A DNA stretch of 64,000 nt from Ceratothoa steindachneri (GCA_963969495.1 OZ018324.1:155852172-155916171), one strand, 5' to 3'. Counted from the first letter of the stretch, positions 1 to 10,005 are shown. Program-made: numbers and translations. The notes: a model not told the origin generated them from the letters alone.

Positions 1-1
1 A

Positions 2-115
2 ATGATCAGAATGAAGGAGTTGCTCAACACAGAATTTCCTGAACTGTTAATGTATGGGTGCTGTGCACACTATATTAACCTTCTTGAGAAAAAGAGAAAA
101 TGGCATTTTAAATAA
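2..115 (+). pseudogene. hAT-like (DUF659-type) transposase scrap
   Basis: A 37-codon frame contains a block of the type FPELLMYGCCAHYINLLEK. It resembles the conserved F-P-x-L-x-x-Y-G-C-x-A-H-x-L-N-L-L-x-K block of DUF659/hAT-like transposases. It ends at a stop after about 37 residues and nothing downstream continues it, so this is a fragment cut by the window edge on one side and decayed on the other. The family call rests on this single motif. Confidence 0.4.
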
Positions 116-237
116 CAAAAGATTAGCTATTTGTGACGCTATCAATAATACTAAAAACATCTGAAGAAAGTAAGGATAGTTAATGACAAATGAATCTAGA
201 ATACAAATAAAAATTCTTAAGAACATTTAGCAATCAA
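116..237. other. AT-rich spacer, nothing recognised
   Basis: Short AT-rich stretch between the hAT-like scrap and the antisense gypsy remnant. No coding or repeat structure seen. Confidence 0.5.
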
Positions 238-1500
238 TTAATTTTGAACTAAAAGTAAAAAATCCATTAAAACCCAATAAAACCCCCAATACCCAGTGGG
301 TTTTTTATTGCCAACCCTGATGAGAAGAGACCAAACCGGGGTTCTGGTCAGTAACCACCGTGAAGTCCTTTTGCCCCCACAAGTAGTAGTGAAATTTCTG
401 CATAGCATAGACCATTGTGAGGGCCTCTTTCTCCAGCTGTGAATAGTTCTTTTGTGCACTAGTGAGCATCCATGAAGCAAAATGGATAGTTCACTCCGTT
501 CCATCAATATGATGGCACTGCTGTCTGCCACAATGACCAAAGGTTTAGAAGGGTTTAAATGTACCAAGACATTTGATATCTTCAACATCTGCTTACAAGC
601 TTTGAACGCAGCCTCCTGCTCCTTTCCCCACATCCATGGTTCCTTAGCTTTCAGAAGTTGATTTAGAGGTTGGAGAACTGAAGCAGCTTTAGGCAAAAAA
701 TTCCTCTAGAAGTTAAGAAGACCAAGATACACCCGAAGTTGAGTCACATTTGTTGGTGTGGGAGCCTTGGTGATAGCCTGAGTCTTTTCCTCTGTAGGGT
801 GAATATCTTCTTTGTCAATTAGAGGGCCTAGATATGACACCTGCAAGACTCCAATAGCATATTTATCTAGGTTGAGTTTAAGACCCTCACTCTGAAGTTT
901 ATCCAGTACTTTGTGAAGGTTCTGATCATGCTCTTCTTTAGTTTTGCCCATGATGAGTACATAATCTAAGTAGCAAGAGACCCTGGGTAAGTCTCGCAGC
1001 AACTCCTCCATTGCACACTGAAAATTCCAGGTGCTGTTGAAATGCCATAGCAAAGACGATTGTAGAAAAAGAGACCTTGATGCGTGTTGATAACTGTAAG
1101 AGACTTAGATTCTTCCTCCAGATAGAGTTGGGCATAGGCTTGAGACATGTCCAGCTTCATAAACACTGTTCCATCTGACAAATTGCTGAATAATTCTTCC
1201 AACCTAGGAATAGGTAGGTGTCCAAACACGCAGCTTTGTTTGCAGTCAATCTGTAGTCACCACAGATTCTAATAGTTTTATCTGGCTTTAAAACCGGCAC
1301 AACTGGTGGGTAGGAGTAATGATGCCTTCCTTAGTCAACCGATCCAACTCCATGTCCATTTTCCCATGCAATATATAAGGCACCGTCCTTGGTTTGCAAT
1401 ACTTTGGTGATACTGAAGTGTCTACCTCAATTTTAGAAGACCTGTCCTTTAAGCACCCCAAACCAGGAGAAAAGAGCTCAGGGTATTTATGAAGCCACTC
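238..1500 (-). pseudogene. Ty3/gypsy pol remnant: reverse transcriptase and RNase H start
   Basis: Read on the minus strand, broken frames give the RT palm (ICGDYRLTAN near 1255, KLDMSQAYAQL near 1150), the RT active-site region (near 965), the thumb block YLGPLIDKEDIHPTEEK, and the RT/RNase H connection with an RNase H-like ADSSA block. These are parts of Ty3/gypsy pol, which copies element RNA into DNA. The active-site box reads YLDY instead of YxDD, because the last Asp codon (961-963) is TAT on the coding strand. Frameshifts near 700 and 1050 and several stops make it a dead copy. Protease, integrase and LTRs are absent. The same-strand gag fragment at 1545-1905 probably belongs to the same insertion. 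Confidence 0.8.
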
Positions 1501-1544
1501 ATTCTGTGAAGCAGAAACCTTGTTTACTGAGTTTTAACTCATTA

Positions 1545-1905
1545 AGCTTTATTCTGGCTACAAACTCTGCAATGCCTTCACCAGGTTTCTGGTTTTGGGA
1601 ATAGAAACCATACATCTCATAGATGACAATGCTTTTGGCTTAAAATGCTCCTTTAATACCCTAATGATGTCATCATAGTTAGAATATGCTGGCTTAGTAG
1701 GTAACAACAAGCTTTTAACTAAGTTGTAAACCGTAGGACCAGCTAACGTCAAAAAAGAGACACTCTCTTTGCTATGGGAGACACTCTCTTTGCTATGGTA
1801 ATATCATTGGCACTGAAATAGAGTTCTACACGTTCGAAATAGGTATCTAAATCTCTTTTTGCATTAAAGGGATCAATTGTGCCAACTTTACCATGATTGA
1901 AAACT
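1545..1905 (-). pseudogene. Ty3/gypsy gag fragment
   Basis: Minus-strand reading gives a retrotransposon Gag core: an IDPFNAKRDLDTYFERVELYF block, then LTLAGPTVYNLVKSLL and YDDIIRVLKEHFKPK. This is the usual order of the gypsy Gag capsid core (F..F..DW..Y..R...FF, then L..G...Y..L..L, then L..HF.P). It lies directly upstream of the pol remnant in coding orientation. The intervening Gag tail and protease region seem deleted. An in-frame 21-bp duplication (1757-1798) adds seven residues. The frame is interrupted near 1560. Confidence 0.7.
1757..1798. repeat. perfect 21-bp tandem duplication inside gag
   Basis: The same 21 bases occupy 1757-1777 and 1778-1798. The length is a multiple of three, so the duplication adds seven residues to Gag without shifting the frame. 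Confidence 0.9.
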
Positions 1906-1990
1906 GTGACACACAAAAGCATAAATCTAGAATGATATACTATTAGCGCAAGGTATACACACGTAGAACACTAAACATAATATAATTAGT

Positions 1991-2500
1991 ACAGTGGAGC
2001 GAATAATGAGGAAGCGTTTAAAGCCAGCCAGCTCGAAAATGCCAGGTAGCCTCTGAATGAGGGGCCCCGATGTTATTGAGGCTCCGCCCTGCACCCTTTT
2101 CATCTTAGTCGGGGGCTCCGCACCCAGGGGGGGCAGAGGGGCCAGATGTGCTGGTCTTGGCTTGGTCACTTACCAAAGTGGCAGCAGACCCATCCATCCC
2201 CGCAGCCCCCGCGGATGGAGAGGAGCCCCGAGTCTTTTTACTCTCTTTCCTTTCCTTTTTCTTTTTAGGAGAGGAGGGCAGGGAATGAACCCCTTCTCCC
2301 CTCCACCGGCAGGAGCCCCCAGGCCAGATGGACCGGCCTCAGCCAGGTCCTCCGAAATGGAGAAGGTCCTGGCAGTCGGAGGAGATCCCTCATCTCCTTG
2401 TACTGCCTCCAAACCCTAGCCGTTTGAGGGGGACCTTGCATAGGGGCGGATTCGGGTTCGGTGCTTGGTGCCAATCCCAGATTCCTCCCCCCCCCATGGT
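1991..2500 (-). mobile_element. LINE family alpha, copy A: ORF1 fragment
   Basis: The minus strand matches the N-terminal half of the alpha ORF1 seen at 49.08-49.61 kb and 36.95-37.50 kb. It includes the SITSGPLIQRLPGIFELAGFKRFL block, which precedes the zinc knuckles in better copies. No knuckles, endonuclease or RT are present. It abuts a CR1-like RT C-terminus at its upstream side, and an open frame runs across the junction, which shows joining of fragments rather than a real fused gene. Confidence 0.75.
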
Positions 2501-2700
2501 CAGCAAGGGCTGTCTTGAATGAGGCTAAATCAGCAATCGACACAAGCGATCCTGGTAAAGAGTTCCATACTGGAATACACCTTACAGTAAAAAATCTTTT
2601 ACATATTTCTAGTTGACATCAGGAATGATCCACCTTAAACTGATGACCTCTAGTACCTGGGTGTCACTGGTGAGAGTTTAGTTTGATTGGTGTTAGGGAG
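2497..2700 (-). pseudogene. CR1/L2-like LINE, extreme C-terminus of reverse transcriptase
   Basis: Minus strand contains a block of the form RCIPVWNSLPGSLV followed by SIADLASFKTAL. This is the typical end of CR1/L2-type reverse transcriptases (V-x-x-W-N-x-L-P ... S-L-x-x-F-K-x-x-L). Only about 60 residues remain. Confidence 0.6.
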
Positions 2701-3780
2701 AATTTACCATGAAAGATTTGTCAATACTTAATAAGGTCATGCCTAGGTAGTCTCCCTTGAACAGAGAAGCCAACTTTAGTGCCTCATCATCAATAAGATA
2801 TGAGGGTCCAGCAGACGCACCTCCACTGGTAGAGGATTCTGCAGGAGCAGACTGATACATAGTACCAGATTTAATTAAGTTAGTTACAGACCTCTGAAGA
2901 CTCTCCATCTGCATTGTAAGCAATTTTACACTTGTGTACAGTACAAGTACTATCTCAAACAACTGTTTGAATGCACCCTCATTTACACTATCAGAGCAAG
3001 AGCTGGAACTGCTGTGGATACTTATTCAACATTTAAGACATACAAACAAGATTCTGTCACCCTCCAGCCTAATGATATCTGCAATGTACCTTTCCGGAAG
3101 TCCCAAGCACATAGCCATAGGGTGAAACCAGCTATCGAATCTATCACAGACTATAGCTTAATTACCAACAGGAGAGTTATATGTACCACATGGGACTGAA
3201 GCAGGATTATTGGATGGAATAAGGGTCAAGGGAGTGGGCAATGAAATATCTGAGTTGTTTATGGGGGTGATTGTTGGCTGGTGACACATCAGTAGTGTTG
3301 GTAGCTAGAGAAGGGGACTGGATGGCAATACCACCAAGACCTCTGCCTTGTGAAACACCCTTAACTCAAGTCATGATCAGTATGGTATAACCAGCAGGCA
3401 GCAGATTTGAAAAACTTTGCATAACATCTAAAGTTGGGAGCTTTGTAAAACACATCCTTCTTCTTCAAAGAGTTGTTGTCAGAGTTTGTATAGAGAGAAA
3501 AGTAAAATTAATTACCTATATTAACTTAAATCTCTTGTTCCACACACTCAACAAAAATATATGGTGGAATTCTGTTGAATTTACAATTATATTTCATATA
3601 ATTATTTTTTTTAATACTTAATTCATTCAAAATCATTAAGCTAGGTTTGTGAGGTAGAATTAAGTTGAATTTACCATTATTATATGTTTTTGCAAAATTG
3701 TTTTCTTCATTTAAATTGAAGTAAGCTCAGTCGAAATTATGATTGTTACTTACTTACTTGATATTGACTTTGGATGGAAC
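2701..3780. other. unclassified, probably decayed antisense retroelement
   Basis: No frame gives a confident domain. A minus-strand frame (2693-2962) is rich in Ser/Ala/Gly and Met and could be a LINE or gag ORF1 leader, but I cannot assign it. The last 300 bases are AT-rich and directly precede the PHD-type ORF1 that starts at 3785, so they may hold that element's 5' untranslated region. Confidence 0.3.
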
Positions 3781-3784
3781 TATG

Positions 3785-4185
3785 ATGTCTGATGACTCTA
3801 GTGGCACTAGAAAGAAAACACGGTGTAGCAAATGCAATGTATACTTTGGGAAGGATACAAAATGGATTGGATGTAGTACCTGTGATACTCGTAGGTGGTA
3901 TCACAGGAAATAATATAAAGAATTTATTTTGGCATTGCAAAATATGTTATGAAGAGCTCTACAAAGTGAAGGAGCAGCTGAAGCTGTTAAAAGAAGAAAA
4001 TCAGTGTATTATTAGTGAGCTGATACTATGTGATGAGAAGATTGTTAAATTGGAGGATATCAGAAGTGAATCAGCTGGAGTTGATCAAAGGGTTGAGACT
4101 AAGATAAATGATCTTTCAAGGAAAGTGGATATCTTACAGGATGCCATCATGAATATAACTTGGCTTGCCCAAGAAAGTAGTTAAG
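3785..4185 (+). pseudogene. LINE epsilon (L2/CR1-like) ORF1: PHD-type finger and coiled coil
   Basis: From ATG 3785 the frame gives an acidic leader, then C-x2-C (KTRCSKCNVYF), WIGCSTC, and W-x-H. After a +1 shift near 3890 it continues with FWHCKIC. Together these form the C4-H-C3 spacing of a PHD-like zinc finger. A heptad-rich stretch (YKVKEQLKLLKEENQ) and further charged helix follow, which is a likely coiled coil for trimerisation. PHD-like ORF1 proteins are known in CR1/L2-clade LINEs, where they act as nucleic-acid chaperones with the element RNA. The frameshift inside the finger shows the copy is inactive. Confidence 0.65.
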
Positions 4186-4195
4186 CCTAGGTTTA

Positions 4196-4820
4196 TTGGT
4201 ACTTGTAACATATGCTGAGAAAGTGAAGGAAAAGAATTTGCTTGTTATTAAATCTGGTGATGATAAGGATAAAATAATTAATAGGAAGGAGGAGGTGGCA
4301 AAAGCAGTAGGAGATATTCCAATTGTTAATACAAGATTTTCAGCCAGTGGCAATGTTGTGGTTAATTTTGAGATTGAGGACATCAGGAATGATGGGGCTA
4401 AGCATGTTCAAGAGTCAGATAAAGGTGCTGTTACTAGGATGGTGGGTAAATTGCAACCTAAATTTATGATATACAATGTGCATAGTGATGAGGATAATGT
4501 AACTGATGCCTTATTAGAGAAAAACCTATGGTTAAAATCTATTGTTGATGTAAGGAATAAGGTTTAGTTTGTTCATAAGAAACAGGCCCCTTTTGGTACT
4601 ATACATCATATATTTAAGTGTACTCTTGAAGTATGTAAAGTATTTCATAATAATGGGGACAAGGTATCATTGCAATGGGGGAGATACAGTGACTTGTTTC
4701 TTCTGTCGAAGGTATGGTCATTCTGAAAAGGATTGTAAATTTAAAGATCAGACCAGGATCTGTGGTAACTGTTCTGAGAATCATGAACTAAAGATTGTAT
4801 ATCAACTACTTCAAAATGTA
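4196..4820 (+). pseudogene. LINE epsilon ORF1, middle and zinc-knuckle part
   Basis: The frame at 4196-4567 encodes a charged alpha/beta segment (YAEKVKEKNLLVIKS, NVVVNFEIEDIRNDGAK) of the RNA-recognition-like type found in LINE ORF1. Beyond a frameshift near 4567, 4670-4800 gives C-F-F-C-R-R-Y-G-H-S-E-K-D-C, a CCHC knuckle, followed by CGNCSENHE, a second partial knuckle. The order PHD, coiled coil, middle domain, CCHC fits one ORF1. A piggyBac-like element interrupts it at 4821, and the ORF1 tail resumes after 5446. Confidence 0.6.
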
Positions 4821-5446
4821 TTAACCCCTTCACTACGATGATGAAAGGGTTATCGTTATGAAATAAATGATCTTTTTTCTGTTGTGTAATTTTGCCGGAG
4901 TATGTTATGAACATTCATGAGCATTACTCGAAGTGTCTGTCTTATAATGATGTCATTCTCAACTGACCAATAAAAATACTTTGTGGCCGGGGTTTGTTTA
5001 TCCCTTCAAGGTGAAACCATGTTCTATGCCAGTTGGAAATTTCTTGTGATTGATTGCATAATATATAGCATAAACTTTTAATTTTGTTGTATATTTTGAC
5101 AATGTCATCAAGCGATAGTGATAATTATGAAGATAGTGACTTAAAACCCATGCAGAGTGACAATGAATCAAATGATAGTAGTGATAGTGACACTTATATT
5201 TCAATCAGTGATGAATGTTTTATAGTAGGCATACTAAATAAACATTGCATTTAGGTGAATAAGCAATATGTCAATTTTTTATTTAATTATTTGAAAGATA
5301 TTCTCAACATGAACAAACATCATAAGAATAGGCAAAATTTAAACATAACAGCATGAATAATGCAATAAATGCAAAATTTAAATTTATATAAAATGTTGTA
5401 TACAGCACCATACGCGGCTGCCACATACTCGTGCGGAAGGAGTTAA
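4821..5446. mobile_element. piggyBac-like deletion derivative flanked by TTAA
   Basis: A 618-bp segment lies between TTAA at 4821-4824 and TTAA at 5443-5446. Its ends are imperfect inverted repeats: the left starts CCCCTTCACTACGA and the right, reverse complemented, starts CTCCTTCCGCACGA (10 of 14 identical). TTAA duplication and short inverted repeats starting with C are hallmarks of piggyBac transposons. Inside is a 50-codon acidic frame (5102-5254) and an AT-rich tail. There is no DDD catalytic core, so it could move only with a transposase supplied from elsewhere. It sits inside the epsilon LINE ORF1. Confidence 0.6.
5102..5254 (+). CDS. truncated acidic N-terminus, probable piggyBac transposase remnant
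   Basis: A 50-residue frame starts MSSSDSDNYEDSD and is dominated by Ser, Asp and Glu, then ends FIVGILNKHCI. Acidic, Ser/Asp-rich N-termini are usual in piggyBac-type transposases, and the frame lies between TTAA-flanked inverted repeats. The catalytic domain (normally several hundred residues) is missing. The assignment rests on composition and context, not on a conserved motif. Confidence 0.4.
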   Translation: MSSSDSDNYEDSDLKPMQSDNESNDSSDSDTYISISDECFIVGILNKHCI

Positions 5447-5564
5447 CTGTGTTAAGCAGAAAAGACCTTATACTGATTGCAGAGTTAACACTAAGTGCTG
5501 TAGATCTTTTGACTCAGAGATTTTAAGAATTGCTTCAATCACTGACCATTGGTACTGAGTCTGA

Positions 5565-6061
5565 ATTTTGAAGTGTGGTCTTGTAAATGTTCAATCTGTG
5601 GGCAATAGGACTTTAGATATAGGAGATCTATTGAATGGGAGTTTATTTGATATATTAGCTATAACAGAAACTTGGTTAAGTAAAATGGATAGGGCAAAGA
5701 TAAATGAAATGGCCCTTCCTTCACACACCTTTCTCCATGCTCCTAGGGAGTATGGAGTTGATGGGGGGGGGGGAGTGGGATATTTTTTGTCTAATGCTCT
5801 TTCTTATATTAAGGTCAACAGAAGAGCTAATGTGAGTAGTTTTGAGTTCATGGAGGTAAATTTTAAATGTAGAAACCAATGGGTGTCCTTGGTTGTAGTT
5901 CACAGACCACCTTCTTCTAGTATTAATCTATTTTTTGATGAATTTTCTATATTGCTTGATATGATTGATATGTTATCTTTTAAGGCTTTGATTATGGAGA
6001 ATTTAATATATGGATGGATGATGTTAATAATCTGGTTAGGATCAGATTTTGTGAATTATTG
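5565..6061 (+). pseudogene. LINE epsilon ORF2: endonuclease (EEP) domain, truncated
   Basis: The frame opens with LVNVQSVGNRT, then DILAITETWLSK (metal-binding Glu of the exonuclease-endonuclease-phosphatase fold), GGGVGYFLSN and VVVHRPPSSS. After a shift near 5980 the next frame gives GEFNIWMDD, the equivalent of the GDFN-x-H motif. This is the apurinic-like endonuclease that nicks target DNA for L2/CR1-type LINEs. ORF2 stops abruptly at 6061, where an I-like LINE tail begins, and no epsilon RT follows. A frame running across 6061 looks like an endonuclease/RNase H fusion but is an insertion junction. Confidence 0.75.
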
Positions 6062-7041
6062 GAGCTCTGCGTCTATCTTCACGGCCGAACTGGTTGCAAT
6101 ACACCAATCGGTACGGGAGATTATGCGACGTGCCCGGTTCGGAGACCGGATTGTGATCTCTAGTGAATCCTAAAGCGCCCTGAGTGTTCTCGGGGCATTG
6201 TTATCTCTGCATCCCCTGGTTCGCGATATCCGTGATGGCACAGTTTTGGCAAACCAGGCGTATGTCGAGATTATCTTCTGCTGGGTTACTGGACATGTAG
6301 GAATTGCGGGGAATGAGTTTGCCAAAGAATCTGTGAGGACTCTGCGACCGAACCAGCGTTTCGCTCTTCCTCACACCGACTACATGGCAGGAATACAGGC
6401 AGCTCTCTGGACTGCTTGGCAAAGAAGATGGGAAACGATCGAAGGGAACTTAAAGTTGCGTGCCATTGCGCCGCGACTGTTCCCATGGACCTATCCCCCA
6501 ATTCCGCGATGGCTCAGGTCGCTTTCTGTCGTCTCCGAATCGGACACACTCGTGTGACGCATCGCTATTTGATGGAGCGCTCGCCTGCGCCCTATTGTGA
6601 CGACTGTGTCGTCCCCCAGACTGTTCGGCACATTCTTGTTGAATGTCCGAGTCTGTGTGATCTTCGTGCATGTTAGCTGTCCTGGTACCGGGATGGGTGG
6701 GGTTGCTACCGCCTATCCCTTGTACTTGGGATGAGTTTGTGCACATTGACTGGTGGACTAGCTGACTTTTGGGGGGAGGCCGGGCTTCTCCCCCTTTATT
6801 TAATAAGTAGGTTCTATTTTTTTGTTATTGTTTTCATTGTAGGTTGCACGCTCATGCACTGGGGTGAGGGGGACCTCCCCCCGACGCCAAAGATTGCTTC
6901 CTAATTGTTAAGTTTTTCCAATTTTTATCATTGTTATGTTTTCATATTCTTATTTTAAAGTAGCCTAGTTCTAGGCTGTCGTGTTTCCGGCGACTTATGC
7001 CCAAGTGAGCAGTCGCCAGATGGGCTCTAAAAAAAAAAAAA
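6062..7041 (+). mobile_element. LINE family alpha, copy B: RNase H to poly(A)
   Basis: A 5'-truncated copy starting inside the RNase H domain (IFTAELVAIHQS) and continuing through FCWVTGHVGIAGNE, the post-RNase H LRIGHTRVTHRYLMERSP segment with a C-x2-C...HILVEC finger, the 3' UTR and 13 A residues at 7029-7041. The second RNase H aspartate motif reads ISSES with a following stop, instead of YSDSQ. The RNase H domain plus HILVEC finger places the family in the I superfamily (I/Nimb/Outcast-like). The next copy begins right after the A tract. Confidence 0.85.
6962..7017 (+). other. 3' UTR twin hairpins of LINE alpha (copy B)
   Basis: AGCCTAGTTCTAGGCT (6962-6977) folds with a 7-bp stem. GGCGACT (6989-6995) pairs perfectly with AGTCGCC (7011-7017). 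The pair sits about 12 bases before the A tail and recurs in copies C, E, F, I and L. Confidence 0.7.
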
Positions 7042-7042
7042 T

Positions 7043-8281
7043 CATACACTAAGCCCTTTGAGTTTATGGCTAGGAAACTCCTTCGAGAGCTAGATATAGC
7101 TCTCGGGTCGGTGGCCTTCCCTGGTTCTGCCCAGAACGCCACCCTGGAGGGTACCACTGTTGGCTATTTGTCGCCACGCCTCTGCTCCCAAAGCTTGTAC
7201 AGCGCCGGGAGTTTTGCGTTCGACCTTTTTGGAGCACACATCGTGTCACGCTGGAACCGTGCCAGTGTATACGGATGGCTCCAAGTCCGAAGAGGGGCTC
7301 GGTTTCCCTCTCCGTATCCCCTCTTTTTGAAGTCATCGGGGCTCTTCCAGGCGCTGCGTCTCTATTCACCGCTGAGTTGGTGGCAATACCCCACTCGGTA
7401 CGAGAGATTACGCGACGTGCCCGGTTCGGAGACCGGATCGTGATTTATAGTGACTCACAAAGCGCCCTGAGTGCTCTCGGGGCATTGGAATCTCTGGTTC
7501 GCGATGTCCGTGATGCCACGGTTTTAATGAGCCAGGTGGTTGTTGAGATTATCTTCTGCTCGGTTCCTGGACATGTATGAATTGCGCGGAATGAGCGCGC
7601 CAAGGAGTCCGCGAGGACTGGGCGACTAGACCAGCGTTTAGCTCTTCCACACCCCGACTACATGGCAGGAATCTGGGCAGCTCTTTGGGCTGCTTGTCAA
7701 AGAAGATGAGAGACGGTCGAAGTGAACTTAAAGTTGCGTGCCATTGCGCCGCGACTGTTCCCATGGGTCTATCCCTCAATGCTGCGACGTCTTCAGGTCG
7801 CTTTCTGTCGTCTCCTCATAGGGCACACTCGTGTGACGCATCGCCATTTGATGGAGCCCTCGCCTGCGCCCTATTGTGACGACTGCTTCGTCCCCCAGAC
7901 TGTTTAGCATATTCTTGTCGAATGTCCCAGTCTGGGTGATCTTCGCGCACGTTACCCATCCCTTGTACCGGGATGGATTCGTGTACAACAACCTGTGGAC
8001 TTTTAGACTTTGGGAGGCCGGCCTTCTCCTTTTTATTTAACTAGTTGGGGGTTTTGTTTATTTTTTTTTTTATTTTCGTAGGTCGTACGCTCCTGCTCCG
8101 GGAAGGGGTTGCCCCCCCCCCCCCCCGACGCCAGAGCTTGTTTCCTGTTCGTTGCCTTTTCCTCTTTTTAAAAATTTTTATTGTTTTTTTTTTTTTAAGC
8201 TTATTTTTAGTAGCCTAGTACTAGGCAGTTTTTAATATGGCGACTAATTCCCAAGTAGGCAGTTGGCAGATGAGCTCTTAA
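7043..8281 (+). mobile_element. LINE family alpha, copy C: RT/RNase H linker to 3' end
   Basis: Starts at the linker upstream of RNase H (KPFEFMARKLLRELD) and runs through the RNase H domain (frame 7275-7580 with SLFTAELVAIPHS and IVIYSDSQSALSAL, stop after PGHV), the RLLIGHTRVTHRHLMEPSP segment, and the 3' UTR with AGCCTAGTACTAGGCA and the second hairpin. Frameshifts separate the YTDGS block from the rest. It is stacked head-to-tail behind copy B with almost no spacer. Confidence 0.85.
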
Positions 8282-8284
8282 TTT

Positions 8285-8730
8285 CTTTTTTTTTAAATGG
8301 GGAAAAGGTGACAAAATACAGTTGCTAATTCATCTGTAAATTCCTTGATGAACTGATGATGAATGCCATCAGGGCTGTATGTATACCTTGCCAGCCTTCA
8401 GAGTTGTATTTACTCTATGGACTTGAGAGGGGCTGAGTGATAGAAGTTCATTGTAATTATCTAAGGAAGAGTTTGAGGAAAGCAAGATGCTAAAAAGAGA
8501 AGGTTTATCAGAGTAAGAGTTACAGTACCATCCAGTTTGAACAATGTAGGGAAAATCGATTTGCAAAAAATCTTAGAAATAGATTTAGCTAGGGAGTAAA
8601 GGTCACTGTTAGTAGGTGATAAAGTCAGGCTGTTACACTTTCTCTTTGTCAAGGAGTGCTTGACCTTACAAAGTTTACCATTCCATTGATTCCTACTACC
8701 TTTGAAGGTAGCAGAGTGAGATTCCAAATA
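8285..8730 (-). pseudogene. antisense LINE RT N-terminal fragment
   Basis: The minus strand gives broken frames ending in a motif of the form YSPDGIHHQFIKEFTDELA, which matches the first RT block (G-P-D-G-I/L ... F-L-K-x-x-x-x-x-L-A) of Jockey/CR1-type reverse transcriptases. The upstream part (LCKVKHSLTKRKCN, SLAKSISKIFCK) fits the linker between endonuclease and RT. Stops and at least two shifts are present. It runs opposite to the epsilon LINE at 3.8-6.1 kb and so is a separate insertion. Confidence 0.5.
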
Positions 8731-9303
8731 GGCTAGCTATGTACAGCACAAACCTGAAGACAACACTGGAGCAATCATGGTCAAACTAACCCTTGGAGGG
8801 AGAAAGGTATATACACTTCCATCTCTTCAACCAGCACCTTGGTAACATATTGTTGCAAGGTTTGGGTCTTGGACTCTCTTCCTTCAACCTTTACTTTGGA
8901 TTTCCCCCTTTCTGTAACAAATGTTAGTAGAATTCCCTATCCTTGCCCTAGTGTATTTTGGTTTGTAGCCAGTGTTTTTAAAGTTTGTCTTGATATTTTT
9001 TGTTTGGCCAACTTTTCAGGCTGTATTCTAAAAATCATACTTATTTAAAGCTCTTATTTGCAATAAGTCAATTCAACCTAAATATATTTTGTGTTCATTC
9101 CAATTTGATCTTTAAGCATTTTATTATAATCAGAAATTATTGCATTTTTTAAAATTTACAGATAAATATATATGATCTTCAAAAGGCACATTTCCTTATC
9201 TCTTGCATGGTTATGCAAATTTAAATCCAAATTTTATTATATTGCAACTCATGACCATATAAAATTCTCTCAATTTAAAGATTTTCACAAGTATAGTTAC
9301 CTT
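8731..9303 (+). other. upstream flank of the first recognised PUS1 exon
   Basis: AT-rich DNA without recognisable repeats. Two possible splice acceptors precede the exon: TTTACAG ending at 9161, and CACAAGTATAG ending near 9293. An in-frame ATG at 9172 would add 44 residues. A non-coding or short first exon could lie further upstream. No TATA box or promoter can be assigned with confidence. Confidence 0.35.
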
Positions 9304-9527
9304 ATGAATTTAGATAAAAAGGAAATAATCAAGTCTCAGAGCCCTGCTTCAGATGCTCTTGAAACAAATGGGAACAAGAGACCCATGGATAGTGAGGATG
9401 ATGAAGATTGGGTTAAGCGTATACAGCTGGATCCAGAACCCATTGAGCAAATTCCTGTTCGAAGAAAGCTCAGGAAATTTGTTCTTTTATTGTCATATTG
9501 TGGCAAGGGCTACCTTGGAATGCAAAG
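9304..9527 (+). CDS. PUS1: PUS1 coding exon 1
   Basis: Encodes residues 1-74 and two bases of codon 75 (from ATG 9304). An acidic, low-conservation leader (RPMDSEDDEDW) is followed by KFVLLLSYCGKGYLGMQR, the first conserved TruA/PUS1 block (family form hhh-x-Y-x-G-x-x-Y-x-G-M-Q). The donor is AAG|GTAATT at 9527/9528, splitting an Arg codon after AG. ATG 9172 in the same frame would add a basic, aromatic-rich 44-residue extension that could act in mitochondrial import. I prefer 9304 because the extension looks like translated AT-rich DNA and the shorter length fits the family. A transcript is needed to decide. Confidence 0.85.
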
Positions 9528-9871
9528 GTAATTTTTAGTTTGCTGCTAGATTTTATATTTAGATTTAACATTTTTAACATTTAATAATGATAAAAATTTA
9601 TGTAGCGGGCTGTGGACTTGAATTAAAAGGTATGGGTATCAAGGGAGGGCAGGAGTGTATGTTAGCAGACAGATCATTCCACATTCTAGGATCAAATATA
9701 GGAAATACACATTCACCAATGCAACACAGCCAACTGCCAAGTATTGCAAAAGTCCTGTTGCACTCATTACAACACTTTCAACAAAGGATACAATGCTGGT
9801 TTTGATACAGTTTAGAAATATTTTTATTGTTTTAACATATAAATATAGGTTAAATTGTAATATTAATTAAT

Positions 9872-10005
9872 GTGACTACCCTCAGCGTTGAGCACATGCT
9901 CCAGTCGAGACCTGAAGGCTGCGCACACATTGCAGATGAAGTCCTTCCCCATGCTGACCCACACATTTTTTATGGAGGACTTCATCCTGTTGGTGTTGCT
10001 ATGTG
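9872..10005 (-). pseudogene. Tc1/mariner-like transposase, C-terminal piece
   Basis: The minus strand encodes KSSIKNVWVSMGKDFICNVCAAFRSRLEHVLNAEG, the usual end of a mariner-type transposase that contacts the last helix of the catalytic core. The frame is open over about 43 codons. It is separated from its N-terminal and catalytic parts (10915-11790) by LINE fragments. Confidence 0.6.

Noticed and set aside
2057..2522. Pro/Arg-rich plus-strand frames near 2.1-2.5 kb (and similar at 16.4, 18.8 and 49.4 kb)
   Set aside because: They are antisense or out-of-frame readings of the GC-rich, Pro/Ser-rich alpha ORF1.
9172..9303. N-terminal extension of PUS1 from ATG 9172 as a certain mitochondrial presequence
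   Set aside because: The stretch is basic and aromatic but looks like translated AT-rich DNA. The shorter start gives the usual family length, so it is kept only as an alternative.
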